64,000 nt of DNA from Proteles cristata cristata (GCA_017311185.1 JAESUZ010003293.1:620001-684000), one strand, 5' to 3'; counted from the stretch's first letter, positions 12,201-22,991 are shown. The notes: generated by a model from the letters alone, not told the origin. Numbers and translations are program-made.

Positions 12201-13185
12201 TTTATTAACGTTTTATGTAGAGTCCTTCCTTAATGACTCTTTCGTAATGCCCTTTAGTGTAATATAAAAATGTTTTCTATTTAAAAGCATAGACAACAAA
12301 CATTTGCTCTCCGTAGAATGCATCGTAAGTGAAACCATGCCACTAAGCAATCACATCCTGTTTAGGCCATAATGACATCAGAAATATATGTTTATCATCT
12401 GCTTTGGACAAGTTAGCATGATTTTGGCCCACGGCAAAGCTGAACTAAAATCATTTGCAGTTGCCCCAAACCAAGATAACCACACATTTCTAAGGTAATT
12501 GATACCTAAAAAGAACATTGCCTTTAGATCACAGTTCATGATCTAAGCATACTAATTCTTTAAAGAAGGTTGTTAAAGTTTACAAAGCATGTATGTCTAT
12601 TGGACTTCCTCCAAAATTTGACATGAAATAATTACATTTTTAGCATGCATAGAGATTATGATAAAGTAGGCACTTAGCACGATCTTTTGGAATTCTGGAT
12701 TACCTTTCTCATCCAATTTAAGGAGAAGGGGAAAATGGAAATTTTTTTTTACAGGTAAAAGTATAATAATAGAAAGATTAAGAACAATGCTTTGTATTTT
12801 GGAAGGCACTCAAATGAAATCAGTCATTTTTATTTTCAAAGTATTTAAGGAAACAATAATTTTATGAATAGATCGTTCAGGCAAATAGAAGTTTTGTGTT
12901 TATTGTGAAAACATAACCAGGGAATCCAAATACATCACTAGGTTTGTGTTACAGTGATGTAAAGCACGTAACTGCCCGGAATATTACCTCAGCTAGTGAG
13001 TCTATTCATAGCCTACAGATGTGTCCTGAAAAACAGCTCTTCTGCTATATGCCAACACAAAAGTGGGAGAAATGACCTTTGCCCACAAAGATAACTGGAT
13101 GGTTTGGGAGAAAAAATAAGTTTTGGATAAAATGGTAATAGTAAAAGTAAGACTTGGAAAGAAGTTTAGGGAAACCAACTCCTAT
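9300..13185. other. Intronic stretch without a recognised exon or clear repeat
   Basis: AT-rich DNA, possibly with decayed LINE pieces near 9770-10140. The frames at 10473-10775, 11906-12208 and 12597-12809 show no recognisable protein family and no exon signals. I see no SUPT3H coding sequence here. Confidence 0.4.
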
Positions 13186-13366
13186 TCAAAGGAGGAAACA
13201 GAGAAAGAGAGTACTGAAGTTGTCTCCCAAAGTCATGTCCGAAGGCTGCACAAGGCTGCCTTCAGACATGTAGACAACAATCAAAGAACAGAAGAATAGA
13301 ACCAAATAGCATAAAACCACTGCAATGGCTATTCTATTACTGTAAAAAGGATAGAATGTACTGTAC

Positions 13367-13506
13367 CTCCATTCTTTCTTGTTTAACTTCATCAACTTCC
13401 TCATCTTCAAACATTGCCAAGAGTTCTCCTGTCTGGTCAATAGAGTTGAGAAAGTCTTGGGCAATTTTTTGTCTTTTGTTTGCATTATTGCTGCCACTCA
13501 ATTTGT
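13367..13506 (-). CDS. SUPT3H: SUPT3H internal exon C (acidic linker after histone fold)
   Basis: A 140-base exon in phase 1/0. With the G carried over from exon B the first codon is GAC (D). It then reads [16 protein letters not shown], followed by [16 protein letters not shown] and the acidic end [14 protein letters not shown]. This is the SUPT3H region just after the histone fold: a short polar and basic patch (NKRQK), a probable amphipathic helix ([16 protein letters not shown]), then an acidic stretch probably leading into another helix. The acceptor is a strong pyrimidine tract (13515-13535) and ATGAAG|AC; the donor is ATGGAG|GTACAG at 13367/13366. The next expected residues (an RAERQ-type sequence) are not encoded anywhere between 1 and 13366 that I could see, so the following exon lies outside the window. 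A SINE sits only 136 bases into the upstream intron. Confidence 0.95.
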
Positions 13507-13642
13507 CTTCATGAACATAAAAGGAGGAAAAAAAATGTGCTTAATAGGTTAACACAACAGCAATCACTACATGTACTGAATATTGCATATGAAATTCAGA
13601 ACTGGAATTTGCTCAGAATAATCTTTAAAGGGAAAATCTTTG

Positions 13643-13765
13643 GGCTCCTGGGTGGCTCAGTTGGTTAAGTATCTGACTCTTGATTTTGGTTCAGTTCATG
13701 ATCTCATAGTTCATGAGATCTACTCTGTGTCAGGCTCTGCACTGATAGCACAGAGCCTGCTTGGG

Positions 13766-13806
<41 letters not shown>

Positions 13807-13879
13807 TCCTCCCTCACTCGGGTGGGTGCACGTGCACTCTCTCCCCTTCTCTCAAAAATAAATGAACTTAAAAAAAAAT
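13643..13879 (+). mobile_element. Carnivore tRNA-Lys SINE, old, 136 bases from exon C
   Basis: Plus-strand copy starting GGCTCCTGGGTGGCTCAG, with a long CT run (13769-13804) and an A tail. Flanks AAGGGAAAATCTTTG (13628-13642) and AAGGGGAGAATCTTTG (13880-13895) are a mutated target-site duplication. It lies close upstream of exon C in the transcript, beyond the pyrimidine tract of the acceptor. Confidence 0.94.
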
Positions 13880-14390
13880 AAGGGGAGAATCTTTGCATCC
13901 AAAATAAAAGCATAAGTCATGCATAATTAAATCATTTATGCACTAAATCATTTATGCATACCAAATAAGACTGAGAAAATAAAATACCAAATTTTCAATT
14001 AACATAATAAAAAATGTGAATGGACTGATCAAAATTCCTTACCAAAAAAAAGGAGGTCCTCTCAGATTTAGAAAAAGAATCCTGGTATAGCAAGTACTGC
14101 CGCAATACATTTGAGGCCTAAAGGGACAAGATCTTACTCTTTTTCTCTTAAGATATAAAACTATCATACTTATTTAAAAGCAAAACTTAACTTTAAAAAA
14201 GTTATTGCACAATGTCAGGAGGGAATAATACTATAGGCAATATAGTTTAATGTATAAATATCAGTGTGAATTAGTGACAAAGAATTGGATTATATTTTAA
14301 GTGATAAATTACATGCACAGATACCAAATAAAGAAAACCTATGCATCTCAGGTGAAAGTATCCGGTCCTTCACCATTAAATATGTTAGCT

Positions 14391-14756
14391 GTGGGTTTCC
14401 CATAGACAGCTGTCTTGGTCACTTTATAGCACAGATATATAAATATATCATAGATTGGATGGCTTAAAAAATACCTGTTTATTTTTCATAGTTATAGAGG
14501 CTAGAAAGTCCAAGATCAGGTGCCAGCAGACCTGGTATCTGATGAAAGCCTGCTTCCTGGTTTGCACATGGACTGTCTTCTATTCTCAAATGGCAGAGGG
14601 CAGAGAGCAAAAGCAAGCTCTCTTGTATCTCTTCTTGGAAGGGCATGATTTCCATTCATAAACGTCCCTCCCTCATGACTTGTTTTCCAAAGGCTCTATC
14701 TCAAAATTAGGTGGCAACATAGGAATTCTGGGGGGACACAAACATTCCATGCATAG
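14391..14756. repeat. Old mammal-wide interspersed repeat, class not assigned
   Basis: The run from CTGTCTTGGTCAC to GGGGGGACACAAACATTCC matches a repeat I have seen often in mammalian genomes (TAGAGGCTAGAAGTCCAAGATC-type text, then CCTCATGAC, then GGACACAAACATTC). I cannot name its class from sequence alone. Confidence 0.5.
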
Positions 14757-14959
14757 CAATGGCCTTTATCAAGTTGAGAAAGTCTCTTCTCAGTTTTTTT
14801 GAGTGTTCTTCTAATGAAAGACCTTAAATTTTTTTCAAATGATTTTTCTACATTCATTGAATGATCATGTGGTTTGTGACTTTTATCCTATCGTTATGAT
14901 TTTTCACATTTTTTTTCTAAATTTAAACCAATCTTCCATTCTTGGGATACACTCTGTTT

Positions 14960-15198
14960 TTTAAAAAAAATTTTTTTTTATGTTTTCTATTTATTTCTGA
15001 GAGAGAGAGAGAGAGTGAGAGAGAGAGACAGCATGAACAGGGGAGGGCCAGAGAAAGAGGGAGACACAGAATCTGAAACAGGCTCCAGGCTCTGAGCTGT
15101 CAGCACAGAGCCCAATGCGGGGCTCGAACCCATGAACTGTGAGATCATGACCTGAGCCGAAGTCGGACACTTAACCAACTGAGCCATCCAGGCGCCCC
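14960..15198 (-). mobile_element. Carnivore tRNA-Lys SINE, older subfamily
   Basis: Reverse-oriented full-length copy with GAGCTGTCAGCACAGAGCCC and CCTGAGCCGAAGTCGG, the common felid-like form. Flanks GGGATACACTCTGTTT (14944-14959) and GGGATATACTCTGTTT (15199-15214) differ at one base. Confidence 0.95.
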
Positions 15199-15285
15199 GG
15201 GATATACTCTGTTTGGTCATGGTGTATAATCCTTTTTGGATGTTTCTGGATTTAATTACCTAAGTATTCTGTTAGGGATTTTCAC

Positions 15286-15899
15286 AATCTATACAAAAAA
15301 AGACGTTAAGTAAACAAAACGGCAACCTACTGAATGGGAGAAGATACCTGTAAATGCTGTATCTGATAAGGGGTTAAGATCCAAAATATACATAGAACTT
15401 ACAGAATTCAGCAATAACCTCCCCCCCCCCCCGAATAACCTGATTAAAAATGGATAGAGAACCTGAATATTTTTCCAAGATGTACAGATGACCAATAGAC
15501 ACACAAAAAGATGCTCAACATCATTAATCATCAGGAAAGTGCAAATCAAAACTACAATGAGATATTGCCTTATACCTGTGAGAATGGCTAGAATAAAAAA
15601 GGCAAAAAATGCCAAGTGTTGGTGAAGACGTGGAGGAAAAAAAATAACCCTGTGCACTGCTGTTGGAAATGTAAATTGATGCAGCCACTGTGGAAAACGG
15701 TATGGAGGTTCCTCAAAAAACAGATAGTAGAATTACCATATGATCCAGTAATTTTGCTATTGGGCATTTACCCAAAAAAAAAATAAAAACACTAATTTAA
15801 AAAGATAAATGCACCCATATGTTTACTGCAGCATTATTTACAATAGCCAAACTACAGAATCAACCTAAGTGTGCATCAATAGATGAATGCATAAAGAAC

Positions 15900-15960
<61 letters not shown>

Positions 15961-16290
15961 GGAATACTAATCAGCCATCCACACAAAAAAATGAGATTTA
16001 CAACAAAATGCATGGAGGGTATAATGTTAACTGAAGTGCTTCAGAAAGAGAAAGACAAGTATCATATGATTTTAGTCATATGTAGAATTTAAGAAACAAA
16101 CAAAGATAAAAAAGACAGACAAAAAACCCGACTCTTAAATACAAAGAATGGACAAGACGTTGCCAAAGGGGAGGCAGAGTGAAGAAATGGGTAAAAAACA
16201 TAAAGGGGACTACGAGGTGTAAGCTTCCAGTTACAAAATAATTAAGTCGTGGAGATGGAACGTGTAGCATAGGGAAAATAGAAACACAAT
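15286..16290 (+). mobile_element. Old L1 fragment, end of ORF2 and 3' UTR
   Basis: Plus-strand L1 remnant: CAACCTACTGAATGGGAG, then AAGATGCTCAACATCATTAATC, then AATGGCTAGAATAAAAAAGG and the GTGGAATACTAATCAGCC stretch. It is frameshifted throughout. It contains a run of 13 C at 15420-15432 and a 55-base CA repeat. Confidence 0.85.
15904..15958. repeat. (CA)n microsatellite inside L1
   Basis: About 27 uninterrupted CA units, at the same L1 position as the repeat at 939-984, directly before GTGGAATACTAATCAGCC. Length and purity suggest it is highly variable between individuals. Confidence 0.95.
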
Positions 16291-16299
16291 GTATTAGTT

Positions 16300-16620
16300 T
16301 TTAGTTTTCTTTTCTTGTGATATCTTTGGTTTTCATATCAGAGTAATACTGGCCTTGAAGAATGAGCTGGGAAAGGACTGGTGTTAATTGTTCTTTAAAC
16401 ATTTGGTAGAATTCATCATGAAGTCATTTAGGTCTGGGGTTTTCCTTGGGAAAGTTAAAATTACTAATTCAAAGAATTTACTTGTCATAGGTCTACTCAG
16501 ATTTTCTATTTGACTCAGTTTCAGTAGTTTGTGTTTTTATAGGACAGAAAGTAGATATTTATAGAATTGGTTATATGAACCACTGTATTTACCATTTCTG
16601 CTTTTTTTCATTTCTTTCTA
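16300..16620 (-). mobile_element. Old L1 ORF2 piece, antisense
   Basis: Reads in reverse as L1 ORF2: TTTTCATATCAGAGTAATAC, TGGCCTTGAAGAATGAG, TTGGTAGAATTCATCATGAA and GTCTGGGGTTTTCCTT are all familiar antisense L1 text. Heavily mutated, no frame. Confidence 0.65.
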
Positions 16621-16847
16621 AAATTTGAGAAGCCATCTTTGCCACTCCTTACTTCAATACAACCTTAGTACCACCCATCTCACTTATGTCATTACTGTCA
16701 AATATATTACATATCTATAAGTTATGCACTTGAGATTACAATCATATATATTGTTTAATACATTGCTTTTTAAATCCATTAAGAAAGAAAGGAAAAATAT
16801 GCAATTATATGGTCTCTTATATCTACCTACATAATTACCTTTACGGT

Positions 16848-16882
16848 ATATATGTATGTATGTATGTATGTATGTGTATGTG
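16848..16882. repeat. (TATG)n microsatellite
   Basis: About seven TATG units followed by TGTGTATGTGTG, inside SUPT3H intron B-C. Confidence 0.85.
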
Positions 16883-17039
16883 TGGGCGCTCACGCGCGGG
16901 CACGTGTATTCAAATTATTGTCTGGTGCCACTTGCTTGAGCCTGAAGAACTTATTTAGCATTTTCTATACGGATTTGCTCGCAAGAAATTCACCCAGTTT
17001 TTGTTTATCTAGGAATATATATATATACTGTTGCCTTCA

Positions 17040-18340
17040 CTTTTGATATGTTTCTTGGTTAACAGATTTTTCTTTCAGTGCTTTGAGTATGTCATTCCAT
17101 TGCTATCTGACCTATATTGTTGTGGGTGTTTTTGTTTTTTTGACCTATATTGTTAATGAGAAGCCAGTTGTTAATATTGTTCAAGTTCCACTGTATGTGA
17201 TATAGTGCTTTTCCTCTTGTGGCTTTTGTGATTTTTCTGTCTTTGTCTTCCAATGTTTCTAAAAGAATATGTCTGAATGTGGTTCTCTATGTGATTATCC
17301 TAATTGGAACTGCTAGGATGTATAGATTAATAATTTTCATCGAAGTTGAGAAGTTCCAATGATTATCTTTTTGAAGATTTTTTTCTGTTCTTTTTTATCT
17401 TTCCTTTCCTTCCGGTAGGCCCATTATGCATATGTTGGTTTGTTTCATGATGCCTAAGATTTCAGAAAGCTCTATAAATTTTTCTTTATTCTTTTCTCTG
17501 TTTTTCAGACTGCATAATTTTAGCAATCTGTCTTCAAGTTCACTGATTCCTTCTTCTTAGTTCAAAGCTACTATTGAGCCTCTTTCCTGAATTTTTCATC
17601 TTAGTCATTGTGCTTTTCAACTTCAGAATTTGCATTTGTTTCTTTTCTATAACTTGTCTCTTTATATTAATCTTTTCTAAAACAGTTTTTATTAAAATTC
17701 CAGTTGGCTAACATTCAATGTATGTTTGAACCGGACAGTATACCAATTCAACACTTTCATTCAATACCCAGTGCTCATCACAACAAGTTCCTTCCTTAAT
17801 TTCTGCTTCTGAATTGATATTTTCTAGTTGGTGAGACATTGTAGTCATATCTTCCTTTTGTTCCTCAAAAAATGGTTTCCTTTAGTTCTTTGAGCATGTT
17901 TACGGTAGCTACTTTGAAGGTTTTGGGTGCTCAGTCCAACATCTGGGCACCCTCAAAAGCGGTCTGCGTTGTCTGCTTTTTTTTACCCCTTTTCGTGGAT
18001 TACATACCTGGTTTTTTGCATGCCAAATGTTTTCTTGTGATTGTTACCCAAAACGGACATTTTATACTGTAGCAACTTTTAGATAATAATTCCTTGGGAC
18101 TTGTTTTTCTTCCTGGAACTTGTCATTATTTGGTTGTTTGTTTTAGTGATCTCGCTAGACTGGTTCAATAAAATCTTTTTCCCTCATGGCAAGTGGCCTT
18201 GGAAGTTGCTCCTCAGAGGGCACAGCCTGGAGCACGCAGCTGGTCTCCTCAGTCACCAGGGAGGACTGTGGTTTTACTCAGGTTCTCTTTGGCTGTCACT
18301 TTTCCAGCTCTCTTCATTAAGTTTTTGGCGTGTTTGACTC
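17040..18340 (-). mobile_element. Old L1 5'-region remnant, antisense, with a nested L1 3' end
   Basis: Text such as GTCATTCCATTGCTATCTGA, TGTTGGTTTGTTTCATGATG, TTGGTGAGACATTGTAGTC and GTCCAACATCTGGGC is typical of the reversed 5' part of ancient mammalian L1 families. At about 17684-17800 a second antisense piece, the L1 3' end (TTTTTATTAAAATTCCAGTTG ... GTGCTCATCACAACAAG), interrupts it. Class by recognition only. Confidence 0.5.
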
Positions 18341-18792
18341 TACCGTTATCACACACAGCTAACAGCCGTTAGCTTCACACACACACTCACTTCTGGCTGA
18401 TAGCTTTATTGTTTTCAATTAAATACTTTTGGACATGAAATGTTCCACAGATGGACTTGAATCATGTCAGGCCCCTTTGCAGAGTCAAGATGCAGCTAGC
18501 CTTTACGTTTTGCTCTGATTTTCATACATTAGGTTAAACTTGCATAAGAATTCCAACATGGTAAGTGGGATAATTTTTGACTTATGAGAAAAGTGATCCT
18601 CAAGTTCACATAGAGAGTAAGCAGAGAACTGAGACTGATTAGAATTTAGGTCTGTTTTGCTCCAAATCTGTATTTTTATGCTGTCTAAGAAGCATTTGAC
18701 TTCACCTGGATGGCTAGTGTTCAGATATAAAATTCTATGAGAATTGCAGGAATATTAAGTAGGCACCACTGCTTAAACATTTGATGTGAATT

Positions 18793-18903
18793 TCTTTCCT
18801 TGTTTTCATTCTTTTCTTTCCTTCTCTCTTTCCTTCTTCCTCCCTTCCTCCCTTCCTTCCTTCCTTCCTCCCTCCCTCCCTCCCTCCCTCCTTCTCTCTT
18901 TCT
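18793..18903. repeat. Polypyrimidine tract, (TTCC)n and (CCCT)n
   Basis: More than 100 bases almost purely C and T on the plus strand, so G and A in the SUPT3H transcript. It has a (TTCC)n part and then a (CCCT)n part. Confidence 0.95.
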
Positions 18904-19719
18904 TGTTATTACACTTGCTAATTTGGAGGCATTCAAATTTTACCTCCAAAATTTGTTAACTCTTCAGTTGGTTTTGAGTAGTTTTCTGAATTTCTTAATC
19001 CAGTAGAGTTGGTTTATTTATCAATGTATTTATTAACAATGGACACTCACTATTCATACATATATTCAATGTAAAATATATGAGTTATGTCTAAAACATA
19101 TGTATTTATTTTGACTTAGTAAGTACTGTTTGGTACATCTGTTTCAACTTAGCACTGTTTGATTATGAAACATTAATATTTTTTTCTAAATACTCTGAAA
19201 TGGGGAATTGAGTTGGAAAATCAGAGAAGGAAATTCTCTATTCTGTTAGGCTGTTGGTAAGATTTCAAACACAGTACAGAACCACCAAAATGGGGTGACT
19301 TTATATCATACCACATATCAGATACTTTCTATAATACACCGAGAAAAACCCACGTGTCAATTTCAGATATACGTAATAATAGATTTGGCTCCGTACACCC
19401 ATGACAGAAAAACTATGCTTGCTAAGATCAATGATATTTTGAAACAACATGATTTTCTCAGTGTCATGGCATTCTGATATAAAACAGGCCATATGATGAA
19501 AAGAACTGACAGACCAGATTACTATGAAGCCACATAAATAGAAAATCATAATATTTAACTGCCAACTAAATAGATACTTGGGTAATTCCTCAGCTACATT
19601 ACTTAACAGAAGCATATCCATCCTACTGCGATGGGACTGTCCACACTGACACTGCCTCAGTGTGTCACCTGGGCACCCGTGCCACGTCACTCTCCGTTTA
19701 GTGTGTTCTTTCAGGTTAC

Positions 19720-19810
19720 CTTCCAGAAGATCATCCTCATCTATGCCCTTGACAATCTTGGATTTGTAGTCTCGGAAAAACATGTACTTCAGTAGCCTTC
19801 TAAGCTTTTT
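19720..19810 (-). CDS. SUPT3H: SUPT3H internal exon B (end of histone fold, basic helix)
   Basis: A 91-base exon with 30 codons plus one base (phase 0/1). Translation begins [18 protein letters not shown] and ends GIDEDDLLE, with the last G opening a codon finished by the next exon. It continues directly from exon A (RKDK then KKLRR). In TAF13-like proteins this position is the basic stretch after the histone fold, here rich in K and R, followed by an acidic turn (DEDD). The acceptor is TTTAATAG|AAAAAG at 19811 and the donor is GAAG|GTAACC at 19720/19719. The residue after KYMF is F here and, from memory, I in human. Translation stays open far past the donor (see findings), so unspliced transcripts would give a long alternative tail. 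Identity rests on a run of about 30 recognisable residues plus splice sites and matching phase. Confidence 0.95.
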
Positions 19811-20535
19811 CTATTAAAAATGAAATAAATAAGAAACCTTATACATACATTCACTTTACAGATAATAGACTACTATGATAACTCAATTTAATAAACTTGT
19901 GTCCAGGATCACTGGGGAAAATACAGCAATTCTCAACATATTACCATAAATAAAAGGTGTCATCATACTAAACGTAAAAGCTAAGACAGTAATTTTTTAA
20001 CTAATTTCTAAAATACAAATTATTGTCAAATTGGCTTACATACAACACCTAGTATTTTAAAAGCACTTTCCATTTTGCAAGTATCCAAAGCTCTAGAACT
20101 GCAGTAATTGGTTTTTTGTTTTTCTTTGTGGGTTTTTTTTTTTGGTCTTATAAAAAGTTTTAAATTCTTCCTGAAGATTGTGATAAATATCACATGCTCC
20201 ATATTAAGCTAACTATTCTAACTTGATGAATTTTGTACACATTCAAGACCAAATTTTATTTTTCGATGTGATTTATAAACATCCAGACAAGGATTTTGTA
20301 ACAATTGCTTTAAAATGCCAAGCAACCTTCCTTTTTATTCCTCTCTGCTCTCTGGAGATCTTTTTCTTTTCTTTTCTTTTTTTAATTTAGAAGAGCTGGC
20401 TTATATTTTATATTTCTGGAAAACTTTCTATAATCTGAGAAACATATTTTAAATGAGACTCAAAGCTGATGAATGATAGTTGGGTCTTGATGGTGTTCTT
20501 GAGGTTTATTAAAAGACCGTAATACTGCTTACCTT

Positions 20536-20616
20536 TAAAAGTAACTGATATTATAAGATGAAACTAAAAAAAAAAAAAATAATAAAAAAAAAATAAAAAA
20601 ATAAAAGTAACTGATA
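20536..20616 (+). mobile_element. Tail-only retroinsertion with perfect target-site duplication
   Basis: TAAAAGTAACTGATA occurs at 20536-20550 and 20602-20616. Between them are 51 bases: 15 bases of TTATAAGATGAAACT and then a nearly pure A/T tail. This looks like an L1-driven insertion truncated to almost nothing but polyA, on the plus strand. Confidence 0.75.
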
Positions 20617-20739
20617 ATACCTTATAATCTTTGTGTGTTTACCCTTAGAATATAGTATTACTGGCTCCTGAACTTCAGGTTTAAGATTCCTAATTATGGC
20701 CAAAACATAGTACGTTTCACAAAAGCTCTTTTTACGTGC

Positions 20740-20880
20740 ATCTTATTTGATATTTATTTATTTATTATTTCAACCCTGAAATACAGACAAACATAATCAT
20801 CTCCTTTTTACACAGAGGGAAACTGAAGTTAAAAATTGTCTTACAACCAGCAGGGCCAGAAGTAGAACATAACCTTTGAA
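20740..20880 (-). repeat. MIR relic
   Basis: Reverse MIR core: CTCCTTTTTACACAGAGGG, AAACTGAAGTTAAAAATTGT, then ACAACCAGCAGGGCCAGAAG, matching the familiar TTTTACAGATGAGGAAACTG pattern in decayed form. Confidence 0.7.
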
Positions 20881-20899
20881 CCTGTTTCTTGCTTTATGA

Positions 20900-22890
20900 T
20901 TTTAAGTGAAGTACCTACCTTACAGGACCGCTGTGAGGAAGAAATGGAGGTAGGAGTGAAGTTGCAAGATACAATACTGTATGCAGTCAATAAAGAAAGC
21001 TTGCAAATTAACTGGAATTCCTAAGAGAAAAACCATGCACCCACATATGGGTCTTCTGCTACCCTTCTTTTCTCTTTGCTCTGATTGCACACAATCCTTA
21101 GATTTAATTTTGTCTTACATTACACCTACGTCAACTACTTTAACTCTGTTTGGAACATGTCAGCATATAAATACAATTATTATCTTGCAGAGGAAGATGA
21201 GAACTCTCTGCCAGATATCATATGACAGCTATGTTTGCAGCTGATGAAAGGTTTCTGGTTAAGAGTCCTCCTGGAAGTGGAGGAGTGTTGTCAATTAGTG
21301 TATGTTTCTGTAGTTTCAATACGATTTTAAATTTCGAGTTTCCCAAAAGGCAGGAAAAAGTGTCAAGGGGGACTGTTTTTTTGTGCGAGCCTCTTTACCT
21401 CTGCCATGGAAAAGAAAAGGTGATTGGACATACTCTGTCAAGTACTGATGCTAACTGCAGTGTTCCCCCGCTGCCTTCATAAGGGACCTTGGCTCCAGGT
21501 CCTCATTTCTGCCAACAGCATGCTCCTTCCTCATAGCACAATGGCTGCACAGTGTCTGTTTCTCCTTGGTCCTCCAAGTGTAACAAATTAATCAAATACT
21601 GCATATTTGTACTTTTTCCCATCTTTCTGAATCCATCCTTCCTATCCACTTCCAGAGTCAGCATGCTCATCACATGTTGCCTTGATTATTGAATCAGCAT
21701 CTTAGCCAGTTCCTTTGTATTTGGTCCATTCTACAGAGACCTTCACTTCAGCAAATTCTACAGCCTCTCATCTAAGCACACAACTTCAAAATTCTGCTCC
21801 TTCAACCAACTCATAAAGGTTTCCTACACCAGATTATAGCTACTTGATAGTGGAGACATTTCTTTTCTCTTCCTTTATAGTCCTCATACCATCAAAGAGT
21901 TAATGGAGAGTTTATAAAATTTAACAGTAGACCAGCCAAGGTACAATTTATAGGTCTCTGGATCTCACTGCATGAGGAAGAGAAAATAGGTGATCTAAGT
22001 TCAGTCAACCTTCGGTCTAACAGAATTAAAAGGTTTCACAGATATAAAATAATTGGATATTGGAAAGGATGGTAACAAGGTTATCCAAAAGGGCAGATGG
22101 AAGGTCTTCTGATAAAAAATAGAGCAACAAGCATATAAAAGATGGTGGAAGAGGAATGGGTAAACGAAAAGGCCAGTGAAAAACAATGGAGCAATGACAT
22201 GGACCATCAGAAACTAAATGCTGCCTGCTCATTTGGGATAGCAGCTTCCATGCCACATGGTGCTTATTTAGCTAGCTTTTGCACATGTAACTTTCAGATG
22301 ACACTTTCAGTAAAATTTTATAAAGTATTTTCAACTAGGTGCTCATGGAAGATCTTTAGAGACTGGTAAATACCAGCCTAAGTATTTTATTTAATACCAG
22401 AGTTCAAAGAGTAAGAAAGGTAATCTTCAGCCATAAAAAAACAAAACAACCCTCTAGCCATTATTATGTTTATGCTACTGAAATACTCATCTTGATTGAT
22501 TTATTTTTCCCAGAATGAACCTTGAAACAAGCCTTGGAAAGCCTGTAATCCTGTGTAAAATTAGAAAGAAAAAAGTTGCCACTCAGTTCTACCCTACTTA
22601 TTAGAACTACACACACAAATGATATGCAGTGAATATTATGTAGCAATGAAAATGTCTAAATATATATGTAAGGATAAGTGAGAAGCCATTGCTAGCATAG
22701 TTTAACATAAGTTCCTGGCCCACATAAAACAAATAGCAAGTTTCTTGTAGTAAACCATTTTGTTGAGCAAAGTTTGAAGACTAAAATATCAGTTTAAAAG
22801 TTGTATTCCAATTTGAAAGCTATATAACAAGGACCCAGTTCCTAGTATACATGAATTAAACACCACACATGGCATGTCAATGCACTGAAA
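20900..22890. other. Intronic stretch without a recognised feature
   Basis: Non-repetitive AT-rich DNA between the MIR and exon A. The frames at 20981-21244, 21222-21482 and 22001-22369 show no protein family I recognise. They overlap on both strands and have no splice context. Confidence 0.45.
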
Positions 22891-22904
22891 TTATTTTATA
22901 TTAC

Positions 22905-22991
22905 CTTATCTTTGCGCATCAAAAACAGAAGGTCTTCAGCAGAGATTACTCTTGCTCCCCGAAGCTGAGAAACTTCGGCAGCTTGCTGTAA
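22905..22991 (-). CDS. SUPT3H: SUPT3H internal exon A (histone-fold segment)
   Basis: This is an 87-base exon read right to left, 29 whole codons in phase 0/0. The translation starts [14 protein letters not shown] and ends in [10 protein letters not shown], which I recognise as SUPT3H, around residues 63-91 of the shorter human form (from memory). SUPT3H is a nuclear subunit of the SAGA/STAGA histone acetyltransferase coactivators; its yeast counterpart Spt3 contacts TBP. The segment is the second half of the TAF13-like (TFIID 18 kDa) histone fold: the end of the long central helix, the loop with R-G-A-R, and the last helix with an FLxRKD motif shared with TAF13. The donor reads AAG|GTAATA at 22905/22904. 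The acceptor is TTAG just upstream (22995-22992), with a second AG six bases further in, so the true start may be 22985. The next exon, at 19720-19810, continues the protein in frame. Confidence 0.95.

Larger units (their letters stand above)
1..13366 (-). other. SUPT3H: SUPT3H intron downstream of exon C (partial)
   Basis: Starts with GTACAG at 13366 and runs out of the window at base 1, so it is at least 13.4 kb long. It holds an L1 3' end, a tandem SINE pair, an old antisense L1 with six SINEs and an antisense L1 3' end, each listed separately. I looked on the minus strand for the next SUPT3H coding segment and did not find it. Confidence 0.85.
13507..19719 (-). other. SUPT3H: SUPT3H intron between exons B and C
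   Basis: A complete 6,213-base intron, GTAACC at the 5' end (19719) and a T-rich tract with ATGAAG at the 3' end (13507). It interrupts a codon after its first base. About half is recognisable repeat: two SINEs in opposite orientation, an old L1, antisense L1 pieces, a CA repeat, a TATG repeat and a polypurine/polypyrimidine tract. Confidence 0.9.
19811..22904 (-). other. SUPT3H: SUPT3H intron between exons A and B
   Basis: A complete 3,094-base intron with GTAATA at 22904 and TTTAATAG at 19811, falling between codons. It has no SINE copy. It contains a MIR relic near 20740-20880, one very small polyA insertion at 20551-20601, and otherwise AT-rich sequence without features I recognise. Confidence 0.9.

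Noticed and set aside
15904..15958. Regular spaced repeats that could suggest a CRISPR-like array
   Set aside because: It is a pure dinucleotide microsatellite. No repeat-spacer structure exists anywhere in this vertebrate window.
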